A stretch of DNA of 64,000 nt from Gordoniibacillus kamchatkensis (GCF_000829455.1 NZ_JXAK01000014.1:53894-117893); one strand, 5' to 3'. Shown: positions 1-8,837, counted from the first letter of the stretch. The notes: generated by a model not told the origin, from the letters alone. Numbers and translations are program-made.

Positions 1-73
1 ACTGCGCTCCGAAGGCGGCCCCCGCGAACAAGCAGCAGGCCAGCCCCAGCCACCATCCGTTTTTGCCTGACAT
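1..73 (-). CDS. Partial membrane protein, N-terminal fragment
   Basis: A minus-strand frame starts at ATG 73, six to nine bases after an AAGGAG ribosome site (forward 82-87), and runs off the left edge. Only about 24 residues are visible: a short polar start followed by a hydrophobic Trp/Leu/Ala/Gly stretch, as in the first membrane helix of a transporter. It is divergent from the LysR gene at 219, and LysR genes often control a divergent exporter (DMT/EamA or MFS type). The family cannot be decided from this fragment. Confidence 0.55.
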   Translation of the reverse strand, partial: MSGKNGWWLGLACCLFAGAAFGAQ

Positions 74-218
74 CAAGACCACTCCTTATCCCGGCTTCTC
101 CGGCAGCCGTATGCTGTGTTATGATGAATATCATCTACAACAATAACGCGGAAGGGACGGTTTCGGAACTTCCTTTTTGTAGCATGGGTATAACATTTCG
201 TTATGGGGGGGCTGCTGC

Positions 219-1100
219 ATGCAGGTGGAATGGTACCGGAGTTTTACGGAGGCGGCGAAGTGGAAAAGCTTGTCCAAAGCCGCCGACAAGCTGAGCATGA
301 CCCAGCCGGCCGTAAGCAAACATATCCGGCAGCTGGAAGCCGCTTACGGCGTAGAGCTGTTCCGGCGCACGACGGCGGGAGTCGATTTGACGGAAGCCGG
401 CAGGCGCTTTCTGGAGCGGATTATGCCTGTTGTGCAAACGATCGAGTCGATCGAAGCGGAAATGCGCCAATATGCGGCTGAGCCCGGGTATACGCTCGGC
501 AGTCTGCCGAGCGTGGCGACGCAGGTGCTCCCTGGCCGGCTGCGCGATTACCATGCCGCCGGTTACCCGATTACGGTCAAAATCAGGCAAACGTCGGCGG
601 AATTGCTCGAAGAGCTGCGGGAAGGGGCTTTCGACGCCGCGCTTATCGATTCGGCCTATACGGGAAGGCCGCTCTGGAGCCGGGAGCTATTCACCGAAGC
701 CTATATCGCCATCCTGCCGGAAGGCCATACGCTGCGGGGTCGGAACGCTGTGAGCGTAGCGGATTTGAAGCGGGAGCCCTTCGTGTTCACAACGCATTGC
801 GATACGCATTCCCGGTTCGTGACGATTGCGGAGAAGTACGGCTTCCGCCCCGATGTCAAGCTGGAAGTGGACGATAACGACTTTTTGCTCGGGGTGGTGG
901 CTGTAGGCACCGGCATTACGATTTTGCCTCAATTGTTCGGGGCGCAGGCGGAGCGGCTAGGCTTGCATACGGTACCGATTGCGGAACCCGGATTGCGTCG
1001 TACGATCGCACTCGCCGCACGAACAGCCGAAACAGGCGCGAAGCTGTATCGGCTGCTGGCCCCCGGCGTCGGCCATATCCTAAGACCAGCCTTGCCGTAA
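219..1100 (+). CDS. LysR family transcriptional regulator
   Basis: A 293-residue protein of normal LysR length. Residues 3-62 form the winged helix-turn-helix, with the typical run KAADKLSMTQPAVSKHIRQL and a wing ending near ELFRRT; residues 85-290 are the periplasmic-binding-like effector domain. It should bind DNA as a tetramer and respond to a small ligand. The ATG at 219 places the helix-turn-helix at the correct distance from the N terminus. The upstream GGGGGG is a poor ribosome site, but no better start exists. It probably regulates the divergent truncated gene at 1-73. The ligand is unknown. Confidence 0.9.
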   Translation: MQVEWYRSFTEAAKWKSLSKAADKLSMTQPAVSKHIRQLEAAYGVELFRRTTAGVDLTEAGRRFLERIMPVVQTIESIEAEMRQYAAEPGYTLGSLPSVATQVLPGRLRDYHAAGYPITVKIRQTSAELLEELREGAFDAALIDSAYTGRPLWSRELFTEAYIAILPEGHTLRGRNAVSVADLKREPFVFTTHCDTHSRFVTIAEKYGFRPDVKLEVDDNDFLLGVVAVGTGITILPQLFGAQAERLGLHTVPIAEPGLRRTIALAARTAETGAKLYRLLAPGVGHILRPALP

Positions 1101-1135
1101 ATAGCGGAGAAAACAAAATAAACAACACTTTTGAT

Positions 1136-1200
1136 ATAGGTTAAAAATAACCTATATTTTTTATTGACTCCAAGAAAATTATGGGTTAATATTGACCTAT
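1136..1200 (+). promoter_or_regulatory. Promoter with two palindromic operators
   Basis: A sigma-A promoter is visible: -35 TTGACT at 1164-1169, 17-bp spacer, -10 TAATAT at 1187-1192. It is bracketed by two related inverted repeats. 1136-1155 is a perfect 8-bp dyad, ATAGGTTA-N4-TAACCTAT, upstream of -35. 1181-1200 is an imperfect copy, ATGGGTTA-N4-TGACCTAT, covering -10. This is the layout of a TetR- or MarR-type repressor that occludes RNA polymerase on the gene at 1243. No regulator of that kind is adjacent; the neighbouring LysR gene is the only regulator near it. Confidence 0.65.
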
Positions 1201-1242
1201 GAAAAATTTAACTTATATCAAATGTTGAATGGAGTGAACGAA

Positions 1243-2412
1243 ATGAAACATGCTTTGCTCGCGTATTTGAAAAAACCTCAAACAGCCGTCGCGGTGGTCG
1301 TAGCCTTGATGGCTCAGCTCATTTTTTGCATCGTATGGATGACTGCCTATGACGGTGTAATGGATCGGGTCAATCATTTAAAAATCGCCATTGTCAATGA
1401 GGATGGAGAGTTCGGCAAAACCGTCCAGCAACAGTTGCAAAGCAATCTGCCTTTTGATATCACGACTCCCGCCAAAGAAAAAGCTATGGACGACCTTGTG
1501 CAGCGCGACGTTCACTTGGTTATCATGATCCCGGCCAACTTCGGCCAATCTTTAACGGCGCCCGGCATGCAGGCGAAGCTGTCCTATATCATGAATGAAT
1601 CCAATCCGCAGCTCACCAAAAGCGTCATGCAAACGATCGTGGCCAAAGTTACGAACGAGTTGAACCAGAGCGCTTCGCTCCAAGGAACGCAAGCAGTGCT
1701 GCAGCAACTCAAGCTCCCTGCGGAGCAAGCTTCGAAAACCGCCCAAAGCGTTGTGAACAAAGTCGGGTCCGACGTGCAATCGCTACATTCTGTCAACGGC
1801 ATGCACAATCAAATGGTTCCTATGATGCTCGTGCTGGCTTCGTACGTCGGCGCCATGATGATGGCCATGAACATCCATCAAGTATCGGAAGCTATCGGGG
1901 CTTCCATTTCCAAATGGCATCATATCGCCGTTCGCTCGCTCATTATCGTCGCCGCCGCCGCCCTCATCTCCATCGTCGGCTCTTCTCTCATCGCCGCACT
2001 CGGCGGGCAAATGGAAAGCGGCTTCGGTTCGTTCTGGCTGTTCCACTTTGCAACTTTGTTAACGTTCATGTTTTTTGCCCAAATGTTCTTGATAGTATTC
2101 GGCATGGCGGGCATGTTCCTGAATATGGCGATGCTTTCCTTGCAGCTCGTAACGTCCGGAACCATCGTGCCGAGACAGATGCTAAGCGGCTTTTATCAGT
2201 GGCTTGGCCAATATTTGCCCGCGACCTACGCCGTTGAAGGGATCATGAATTTGCAATTCGGCGGCATTCACACCGGCAAGGATGTGTGGAAGCTGGTTGC
2301 AGCGACCGTATGCAGCGTCTTGATTGCCCTCGCGGTCACCGCCTTGAAAAAACAAAACAAACCGCAGCCGGCACTGGAAGCCGCCAAACCTGCCGGTCTC
2401 GCGCTGAACTAA
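1243..2412 (+). CDS. YhgE/Pip-like ABC-2 type membrane protein
   Basis: A 389-residue membrane protein with the YhgE/ABC-2 permease architecture: one N-terminal helix (about residues 14-36), a large extracytoplasmic domain (about 37-185) starting with the characteristic LKIAIVNEDGEFG, then five hydrophobic helices to the C terminus. The family includes drug and antimicrobial-peptide exporters and the phage-infection-protein group; no ATPase partner is adjacent. ATG 1243 was chosen because GGAG at 1231-1234 lies eight bases upstream; in-frame ATG 1222 and an earlier start at 1192 lack a ribosome site, and 1192 falls inside the -10 box. Likely controlled by the two operators upstream. Confidence 0.8.
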   Translation: MKHALLAYLKKPQTAVAVVVALMAQLIFCIVWMTAYDGVMDRVNHLKIAIVNEDGEFGKTVQQQLQSNLPFDITTPAKEKAMDDLVQRDVHLVIMIPANFGQSLTAPGMQAKLSYIMNESNPQLTKSVMQTIVAKVTNELNQSASLQGTQAVLQQLKLPAEQASKTAQSVVNKVGSDVQSLHSVNGMHNQMVPMMLVLASYVGAMMMAMNIHQVSEAIGASISKWHHIAVRSLIIVAAAALISIVGSSLIAALGGQMESGFGSFWLFHFATLLTFMFFAQMFLIVFGMAGMFLNMAMLSLQLVTSGTIVPRQMLSGFYQWLGQYLPATYAVEGIMNLQFGGIHTGKDVWKLVAATVCSVLIALAVTALKKQNKPQPALEAAKPAGLALN

Positions 2413-2425
2413 TTTTGTACGCACA

Positions 2426-2457
2426 AACGGTCAACCGGATCTATCCAGTTGACCGTT
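2426..2457 (+). terminator. Hairpin after the YhgE-like gene
   Basis: AACGGTCAAC (2426-2435) pairs perfectly with GTTGACCGTT (2448-2457) across a 12-base loop, 14 bases after the stop codon. The following bases are T/G-rich rather than a clean T run, so termination efficiency is uncertain. Confidence 0.5.
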
Positions 2458-2520
2458 GCGTTGTTGGGAGACGTTCCAGGTTAGAAGTTTTTTTCATGCA
2501 AGACTGAGTTTATTGATCTT

Positions 2521-2820
2521 CGCCAAAAGCACTTGCACATTGACGATTCGCGAATATGGCCGCTGCATTTGCCTTTGGAGAAATTGCAGCGGCGCGTTCG
2601 AGGTTTAGCCGTTCTAATGCATACACAATTGCTCCAAAAGCTCTTGCAGTGCACCGGTTCGCGAACTTAGCCGCTGCAATTGCTTTGGGCAATTGCAGCG
2701 GCGCGTTCGAGGTTTAGCCGTACTAATGCTTACACAGTTGCTCCAAAAGCTCTTGCAGAGCACCGATTCGCGAACGTAGCCGCTACAATTGCCGTTGGAG
2801 CAATTGAGGCAGCGCGCGCC
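2521..2820. repeat. Three tandem imperfect 110-bp repeats
   Basis: Three consecutive units begin with CCAAAAG at 2523, 2634 and 2743 (spacing 111 and 109 bp) and keep the order CCAAAAGC-CTTGCA-TTCGCGAA-GCCGCT-CAATTG-GCAGCG-GCGCGTTCGAGGTTTAGCC. Each unit contains a hairpin; in the second, CCGCTGCAATTG (2671-2682) pairs with CAATTGCAGCGG around TTTGGG. The third unit is the most diverged and loses its end near 2820. Reading frames through it are short and overlapping, with no convincing protein. Confidence 0.7.
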
Positions 2821-2929
2821 TTTTTCGGCGGCCTTCCGGTACAACGCGGCGCCGGTTGCCTCTTAGTAAACAAGGCTGCATCCAAACCGAGCGTCTGCAC
2901 TTTGTGAATAGGCTCCCCTTATCCCCTCG

Positions 2930-3376
2930 TTAAAGCTCCTGCCCCTTCTGCATAGCTTCGAATGCGGCGATAAGCTGCCGGGTCTGCTCTTCCGATAAAG
3001 GTGCGGCAAAATATTGCTTGATCCCCCTGGCGTACACAGGCCACGCTTTCCTCAGCTGCTGCTCCCCTTCCGGCGTCAAAACGGCGTAGGCGCCGCGGCG
3101 GTCCTCTTCGCTTTTTTCGCGCTGCACCAGCCCTTCCCGCTCCAGCCGATCGAGCAGCCGCGTGATCCCGCTTTTCGTCAAAACCATTTTTTGCGTCAGC
3201 TCGCCAAGCCGAAGCTTGTGCCCCGGCGCTTCGAACAAAGCGATCAACACATCGTAAGCGGTGAGGGGAACCCGCTTCTGTTCCGCCAAATCGCGTTCGA
3301 TTTGCTCGATAATGCGGGCATACGTCTTAATAAATAAGCGCCATGCGGCAAGCTCGGACTCCGTTACTCGTTCCAT
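2930..3376 (-). CDS. MarR family transcriptional regulator
   Basis: 148 residues, typical MarR size. Helical dimerisation segment at the N terminus, winged helix at about residues 38-105 with LGELTQKMVLTKSGITRLLD as recognition region, and the wing-associated DRRG run typical of the family. Ribosome site AAAGGAAG lies before ATG 3376. It is divergent from the CDGSH gene, and a TCAACAA-N4-TTGTTGA dyad lies in the shared promoter region. MarR proteins bind such TTG-rich dyads and release them on binding phenolic ligands or on oxidation. Inference: autorepressor and repressor of the CDGSH gene. Confidence 0.9.
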   Translation of the reverse strand: MERVTESELAAWRLFIKTYARIIEQIERDLAEQKRVPLTAYDVLIALFEAPGHKLRLGELTQKMVLTKSGITRLLDRLEREGLVQREKSEEDRRGAYAVLTPEGEQQLRKAWPVYARGIKQYFAAPLSEEQTRQLIAAFEAMQKGQEL

Positions 3377-3417
3377 CGCAATCTTCCTTTCGCGTATGCA
3401 CGGCCTGATCTGATTTC

Positions 3418-3485
3418 ACTATAAACAATAAATGTTGCACAATCAACAAATAATTGTTGACTGCGCAACTAAACCGTGCTATTTT
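3418..3485. promoter_or_regulatory. Divergent promoters sharing one MarR-type operator
   Basis: Plus strand: -35 TTGACT 3457-3462, 17 bp, -10 TATTTT 3480-3485 for the CDGSH gene. Minus strand: -35 TTGATT (forward 3441-3446), 17 bp, -10 TATAGT (forward 3418-3423) for the MarR gene. A perfect dyad TCAACAA-ATAA-TTGTTGA at 3443-3460 overlaps both -35 boxes. A further CAACAATCG/GATCAC repeat at 3492-3510 could be a second site just downstream of the plus promoter. Confidence 0.7.
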
Positions 3486-3540
3486 AGTTGTGTGATCAAC
3501 AATCGATCACCAACATCAACTGATCCGGAGGGAAGCAATC

Positions 3541-3738
3541 ATGTCGGTTAAAGTTACAAAGTACGATGAAGGTCCCTACGTCATTCAAGGCGACTTCATC
3601 CTCGTCGACGGCAAAGGCAACGCGTTCCAGACCGGGGACAGCATAGCGGTGTGCCGCTGCGGCCAATCGAAAACCCAACCGTTCTGCGACAGCACTCACA
3701 AGAGTTGCGGCTTCCGTGAAGCTTCCGAGGCAAGATAA
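3541..3738 (+). CDS. CDGSH iron-sulfur domain protein
   Basis: 65 residues, one CDGSH domain. The cluster motif is complete: C-R-C-G at about residues 38-41 followed eight residues later by C-D-S-T-H, giving the three-Cys/one-His coordination of a redox-active 2Fe-2S cluster. Bacterial single-CDGSH proteins are small soluble dimers linked to redox or iron handling; the precise role is unknown. Strong GGAGGGAA ribosome site before ATG 3541. The divergent MarR gene and shared operator suggest induction by redox or electrophile stress (inference). Confidence 0.92.
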   Translation: MSVKVTKYDEGPYVIQGDFILVDGKGNAFQTGDSIAVCRCGQSKTQPFCDSTHKSCGFREASEAR

Positions 3739-3752
3739 GCGCAGCCAAAATG

Positions 3753-3803
3753 AAAATCCCTCCTTGACCGGCGGCTTTGCCGCCTAGATCAAGGAGGGAT
3801 TTT
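3753..3803. terminator. Bidirectional terminator
   Basis: A perfect 15-bp stem, AAAATCCCTCCTTGA (3753-3767) with TCAAGGAGGGATTTT (3789-3803), has A and T runs on the two sides and a second GGCGG/CCGCC hairpin in its loop. It lies between the convergent CDGSH and YpsA-like genes and should serve both. Confidence 0.85.
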
Positions 3804-3824
3804 GCATGGGCATGGCCGAATCGG

Positions 3825-4391
3825 TTATGTCTGGAAGTCCGGCATATCCCATTGCCCCTCGTTTGCGATGTCCTGAACACTGTCCATCGTCAAGCTGAAG
3901 TAGTGATAGCCGTCTTCCTCGCGCTTTTTCAACGCTCTGCGCTTCATATATTTGGGGCTTGCTTCGCCGGCTTCCTCATCGTAGAACAACAAGATGCCGT
4001 CCGTCTTCCTGAGCAGGAGCTCGTCTCTTGCGGTCAGCTGCCATACGCCCTGATACGGCTGCCGGCTGACCGAGCCGTAATAATCGAGGCTTTTGACGAT
4101 GTCCCGGTAATATTGCTGCTTGTCCTCGTTCCACTTCTCCTCGGGGTTGAGATAGGCGGTTATAACGGCAACCTGCAGCTGCGGATACCGCTTTTTCATG
4201 CCGAGCACGACCTCGCACGCCCATAAATCCGTGCCGTACTGCCCCGGCGTGATGACCCATTCCAGCCCTTCTTCGGCCAGCGGTTCGAGCCGGGCTTCGA
4301 TCGCTTTTTTGATGTAGGAGATGGCTTGGTGCTTCTGATCGAAAATGCCGAGTTCGTGCGCGCGGTAGCCTGTGACGAGAAGATTTTTCAC
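3825..4391 (-). CDS. ypsA: DUF1273 / YpsA family SLOG-domain protein
   Basis: 188 residues, matching the length of Bacillus YpsA. Conserved segments: N-terminal LLVTGYRAHELGIF, LEWVITPGQYG (nucleotide-binding-type glycine turn), VAVITAYL, DGILLFYDEE and a C-terminal KKREEDGYHYFSLTMD. The fold is a SLOG Rossmann-like ligand-binding domain; Bacillus YpsA influences cell division and shape, mechanism unresolved. GTG at 4391 is preferred: it follows an AAGGAG site by six bases and aligns with the family start, while an upstream ATG at 4484 would add 31 unrelated residues. Stands alone between terminators and repeats. Confidence 0.88.
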   Translation of the reverse strand: MKNLLVTGYRAHELGIFDQKHQAISYIKKAIEARLEPLAEEGLEWVITPGQYGTDLWACEVVLGMKKRYPQLQVAVITAYLNPEEKWNEDKQQYYRDIVKSLDYYGSVSRQPYQGVWQLTARDELLLRKTDGILLFYDEEAGEASPKYMKRRALKKREEDGYHYFSLTMDSVQDIANEGQWDMPDFQT

Positions 4392-4858
4392 ACTGTGCTC
4401 CTTGGAAAAGATAGGGCTGCCCCTGACCTCATGCATGCTTAACGCTATTGAACCCATAGTAACGCTAATCCGCCCGATTGGCAATTGCCGGGCTGCATAG
4501 CGACACTGTTAGTAACGGCAATAAGCACTCGTTCGGGCTGTCATATGGGGCCATGTCCATTCGGCATGGTCTGCTCCGCGGGACCCAGCATCCAATCTGA
4601 CTACGCATTATGTACCGCATGAATCCTTCTGCTCCCGCAAAAGCATAGAGGAACAGTGTTCCGTTATTTATCAGAATGAGAATGATTGTGAGAAATTAAC
4701 GGAACCGTGTTCCGCTATCAACGGCAAATAGGTTGCTCATACCCGGTTTTACACCGTTGTGCAGGCAAATAACGGATTCTTGTTCCGTTAATTTAGGGAA
4801 ATATCGGGAAATACCCTTGATAACGGAAATACGTTCCGTTATGCAGCTCACGATCGGT
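4392..4858. other. Intergenic stretch holding hairpin repeats
   Basis: 467 bp between the YpsA-like start and the glycosidase stop. Apart from the repeat cluster at 4650-4842, no gene, RNA or clear promoter was recognised. Confidence 0.55.
4650..4842. repeat. Cluster of four GGAAC/GTTCC hairpin repeats
   Basis: Four short dyads of one family: GGAACAGTGTTCC 4650-4662; TTAACGGAA-N5-TTCCGCTA at about 4696-4717; TAACGGA-N7-TCCGTTA at 4770-4790; and a perfect ATAACGGAA-N5-TTCCGTTAT at 4820-4842. The same family recurs at 34597-34783. They lie at the ends of genes and are too short for coding. Confidence 0.75.
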
Positions 4859-7440
4859 TCAGGCAAACCGCAGCTTGATCGTCTCGATTTGAAACGGCCC
4901 CAGCGGCACTTTCAAGCCCGCTTGCGAGCAATCCCCGACCGGGCCGCGCTCGCGCTCCACCAAATCGCACAACATAGCATCGGCGAGCGGTCGCGTAAAG
5001 ATCAGCCGAGCGGTTGTGCCCGCGTCGGTCAAATTTTGCAGGCGCACGACATACCCGCTGCCATCCTCGGCAAGCTTAAACGCGAGGATGCGGATGTCGT
5101 CCCCGATATCCGACGCCAGCAAGGCAAACCGCTCCGGCGCCGCTTCCCGCCATCCTTCCGCAACGAGCAGCGGAGTTCTGTATTCCTCGGCCATGCGTTG
5201 CACCCGGGCCTCCTTCCAGCCGCCGGCATGCGGCGCCACCCGGAACCGATAGCGGAAATCGCCGCCGATCCATTGCGGAAAATTCGTCCCCCACTGATTG
5301 TTAAACAGATTGAAGTTGAGGTCCGGGCTTTGCGGTATGTAGCGCCTGGAATAGCGGTAAATCCCTTTCTCGCCGATGGAGAACAGCGGCGTATCGGCCG
5401 GAAGCAAAGCGAGCCCCGCTTCCCCGTCCCGCACGTCGACCCAATGGCTTGCGCAATGGTTATGAAAATTGGCCCCGTCGGCGATGTCAACAAGCGGATC
5501 GACGACGCTACCGAGCTTCTGATACGCATACTCGGGGCTTTGCGCCGCCAGCGAAAAGACGAAGTGCCCGGCTTCGGCGAACGCGCTCGCCGCTTTGCCG
5601 CTAACGGTCACGGCGAAATCGGCGTACCGGCCGTCGCGGTGCAGCGTAATTTCGACCTCGACGCTTGCGCGTTGCCGAACGTTTCGCAGCTTTCGGGAGG
5701 AACCCCGAAGCTGAGCCGAATGCTTCCGCTCACGCCGATATTCGCGATTTCGATCCGCTCGAGCGTTGCCCCGTACTGCCGGTGAGAGATGCGCGGATAG
5801 CCGGGCTTGCCGAAATCGTTCACATACCAATCCGTCAAATCGTAAGCATACGCTTTGACAAACCCGTTGACATCATCTTTCCCGTACACGTCGTATTCAT
5901 AAGCGGCAAAACCGCGCTCAGACGCCCATTCCTTGCCGCACGCCTTGTCGTAAAAGCTCGTGACGGCGCCGCTGCCGGCATCGACCGTGATGCGAAGCCA
6001 GCTATTTTCCAACACCGCCTGGTCTCCGCTTTGGCGGCCAATCGGCGCCGCCGCTGCATCTCCGGCTGCCGCTGCCTCGTCATAGGCAAAGGTGCGGTAG
6101 CCGAGCGCAGGCACATCGCCAATGCGAACCGTTCCGTCTTCGCCTACCGGATACGCTATGCCGCTGCTTCTGTCCCGCAGGATGCCGGAGGCGCGCCCGG
6201 CCAGGACGATTTCTGCGTCCCGCCGCGTCCAGCCGAGCGGATTGTAGACGCCGATCACCGACGAGCCTTGCGCCGCATAAGGCCGAACTTCGGACAACGC
6301 GGCCGCGGCCGCTTCCAAATATCCGCTCTGCTCGCTCCACGACTGCTCCGCTTTGCGGTAGCTCGCGGGAAACAGGCGGCGGTCCTGCTCGACATCCTTT
6401 TTGTAAAAAGCGCGCGTGCTGTTTCGTCCCGGGAGCAGCACCGACTTGACGTCGATGCCCCACGTATGCTCGCCGAACAGAAGCGTCTGCTCATAAGCTT
6501 TCCTTATCGGCTCCGCCGGATACGCCTCCGCCGTCCCCTGCAGCCGCTCCAGGGCGGCGAGGCTTTCGCGCGATGCGATTTCCGGCCGCAGCCGGCGCAC
6601 GGCCGACACTTCCGCCGGGTATGTGCCGACGCCGTGAATCCACGTATCCGCCAAATCTTTGCGGACGACCGGTATGTCCGAAAAGCCGCGGGACAAAAAG
6701 TCGCGGGCAAAATCGTCCATCGTGCCGATCTTCACTTTCGTATCCGGATAATGCGCTTTCACTTCGTCCAGCAGCCGCTGCACCGCTTCCCCGTTCTGCG
6801 GACCGTGATTGTCGTTCGTTTGCAGCAAAGCCATCCAGACCGGATAAGGCCAATCGCCGGGCGGCAGAAGGCTGGTGCCGTATTCGCCTTTCGAATAGTA
6901 CGTCAGCACCCGGCTGCCGTCGGGGCCTTCCCAATAAAACAGTCTCGGCACGTCGACGGGAGAGGAGCAGGCATTGACGCCGAGGTGCAAAAACTCGATC
7001 CCAGCCCCCTTCAGCAGCGTCGGGAGCATCCACGTATGCCCCGGCACGTCCGTCATTTTGGCGGCGACCGTCTCGCGGCCGAACCGCTGCCGCAGCCGCT
7101 CCGACTCGTACAGGCCGCGCACGTATTCCTCGGTTCCGCAAAACTCGGTATGCGTCGTATACGGAAGCCCGTGCCAGCGCAGCTGCCCTTGCCGAATCAG
7201 CGCCTCCAGCCGCCGCTTCTTGTCCGCCGGCACGGAATCGAGACAAGTTCTCAGCATCCAGGCCGGCAGCGTCCATACGAAGAGCTGATCGGGATCGCCG
7301 CTCTGCGTCAGTTCGCAGGCGGCGAGCACTTCGTCCATCATGCGGCCGCTGTACTGCTCTACGACGTTCCGCGCCAAGTCGGTAAATCCCAAGTCGACGT
7401 GTGTTTTAAATACGATATAGATCGTTTCCAGCGCCTTCAT
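4859..7440 (-). pseudogene. GH38-like (DUF5054-type) glycosidase, frameshifted
   Basis: A glycoside hydrolase of about 860 residues read from ATG 7440. The N terminus carries the family-38-like zinc motif HVDLGF near residue 13, and the deacetylase-like alpha/beta catalytic barrel continues with HTEFCGTEE, TDVPGHTW and FGEHTWG. The beta-rich C-terminal domain (from about residue 590) is in the -1 frame. The break is near 5670: adding one base in GCGCAAGCGTCGAG joins GNAQA to SVEVEITL. The gene follows the LacI gene by 54 bp on the same strand, so one operon under the LacI operators is likely. Substrate unknown, probably a mannoside or related glycan. The frameshift may be a sequencing error. 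Confidence 0.78.
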
Positions 7441-7494
7441 TCTTTTGCCCTCGTCTTTCTTGTTGTCGGCATCGTTATTCCCGTCGGCGGCGCG

Positions 7495-8508
7495 CTAAGC
7501 GAGCGGCTTGCAAGATTCCCGAATGACCAGCTTGGCATCGACGATGCGCTGGTGCACGCCTTCGATATTGTTCATTTTGTCGATGAGGATATGCGCGGCT
7601 TCGGCCCCGAGCAGCTCTGCCGAAAGCTCCACCGTCGTCAGCTTGGGCGTCGTTTCCTGCGCTAGGGTAGCGTCGTTGCTCAGCGCGACGAGCGACAGCC
7701 GGTCGGGAACCGCAATGCCGAGCTCCCGCGCCGCCCTCAGCACCCCTAGAGCCACACGGTCCGTATCGGCGATAACGGCCGAAAACGGTCGCTTGCCATA
7801 CGTCTCAAGCAGCGCCGCGTAACCGTAATTGGCCATGTTTTTATGCTTTTTGCGCGAGAAGTTCAGCACAATCGCCTCGCCGAACGGGATTCCGTGACGC
7901 TCGTATGCCTGGGCCAGACCGCTCTGCCTGTCGAATGCGACTGTCATATCGGACGAAGCATTCAGAAACAAAATGGAGCGGTGGCCAATGCCAAGCAAAT
8001 AGTCTCCCACCTGCAGGCCGACTTCCTTGTTATTGTTGTCCACGAAGCAAACGGCTTCGTCCATCGGGTCGGGCCTGCCGACGAGCACAAGCGGTATCGC
8101 CATCTGCCCGTAACGCTCGATGCGCGGATCGTTTTGCCTCGGATTCAGCATAATAACCCCGTCCACCGGATCGATGGAAAACTGCGTCGGGTCGTCATGC
8201 TCGGGCAATGTGTCCAGCAGCACCCGATAGCCGTGCTTCGTGCACGTTTGAATGACGCCGCCCATCATCTGCGTCTCGAAAGCCGACATGCCGCCGTCTG
8301 TCGAGATCGGCATCTTCAGCCCGGCAATCAGCGTCTTTTTAATGGCAAGGCTGCGCGCGACATGGTTCGGAAAATAGCCCAGCTCTTTCGCCGCTTCTAG
8401 CACCCGCGCCGTCACAAGCTGGCTGATTGGTCTTTTTTTGCTGAATACGCTGGAGACCGTTCCTTTGGATACTCCGGCTAGTTTAGCGACATCGTCGATA
8501 GTGGCCAC
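7495..8508 (-). CDS. LacI family transcriptional regulator
   Basis: 337 residues. Residues 3-50 are the LacI headpiece (TIDDVAKLAGVSKGTVSSVF) with the hinge helix HVARSLA; residues 60-335 are the sugar-binding-protein-like effector domain. GTG 8508 follows an AGGGGG site. Three CCGG-centred palindromes lie between its promoter and start codon, so autoregulation is expected, together with control of the glycosidase gene immediately downstream. The effector is presumably a product of that glycosidase. Confidence 0.92.
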   Translation of the reverse strand: MATIDDVAKLAGVSKGTVSSVFSKKRPISQLVTARVLEAAKELGYFPNHVARSLAIKKTLIAGLKMPISTDGGMSAFETQMMGGVIQTCTKHGYRVLLDTLPEHDDPTQFSIDPVDGVIMLNPRQNDPRIERYGQMAIPLVLVGRPDPMDEAVCFVDNNNKEVGLQVGDYLLGIGHRSILFLNASSDMTVAFDRQSGLAQAYERHGIPFGEAIVLNFSRKKHKNMANYGYAALLETYGKRPFSAVIADTDRVALGVLRAARELGIAVPDRLSLVALSNDATLAQETTPKLTTVELSAELLGAEAAHILIDKMNNIEGVHQRIVDAKLVIRESCKPLA

Positions 8509-8546
8509 CGAATTCCCCCTTATTGTGCCGATCGCCGGAAGGATTG

Positions 8547-8648
8547 TTAAACCGGTTTAACGATCTGCAAAAGGAAAACCGGCTTAATAAATTAAACCGG
8601 TTTAATCGTTTATGCCTTCATTATAAGGGACACTTTGGCAATGTTCAA
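8547..8648 (-). promoter_or_regulatory. LacI-gene promoter and CCGG operators
   Basis: Minus-strand promoter: -35 TTGAAC (forward 8643-8648), 17-bp spacer, -10 TATAAT (forward 8620-8625). Downstream are two perfect LacI-type operators, ATTAAACCGGTTTAAT at 8591-8606 and TTAAACCGGTTTAA at 8547-8560, and an imperfect half-related copy (AAAACCGGCTTAA) at 8575-8587. The central CG with A/T-rich arms is the classic LacI-family operator form. Confidence 0.8.
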
Positions 8649-8837
8649 CCATTATTTTGATGCCGAGCGGTTCGTTCAGCAGCCCGAGAAAAACGGAGCG
8701 GAGGATGGATTATCGGCCTATCGAACTGCAAGTTATGCGCAGCAAAACCCACGCCGTAAGCATCGGCCGATTGTGGGCGACGCCGGAGACCCTCATTCCC
8801 AATCCGCCGCGCCGCCATATTTTCTCGGGAAGCCAGG

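Larger units (their letters stand above)
2413..2929. other. Gene-free intergenic stretch
   Basis: 517 bp between convergent genes (YhgE-like on plus, MarR on minus). It holds the hairpin at 2426-2457 and the tandem repeat at 2521-2820. Nothing else coding is supported. Confidence 0.6.

Noticed and set aside
5665..7665. A 666-codon plus-strand open frame opposite the glycosidase
   Set aside because: It is antisense to a well-supported gene, rich in Arg/Pro/His, has no ribosome site or family motif, and is the expected shadow of GC-rich coding sequence.
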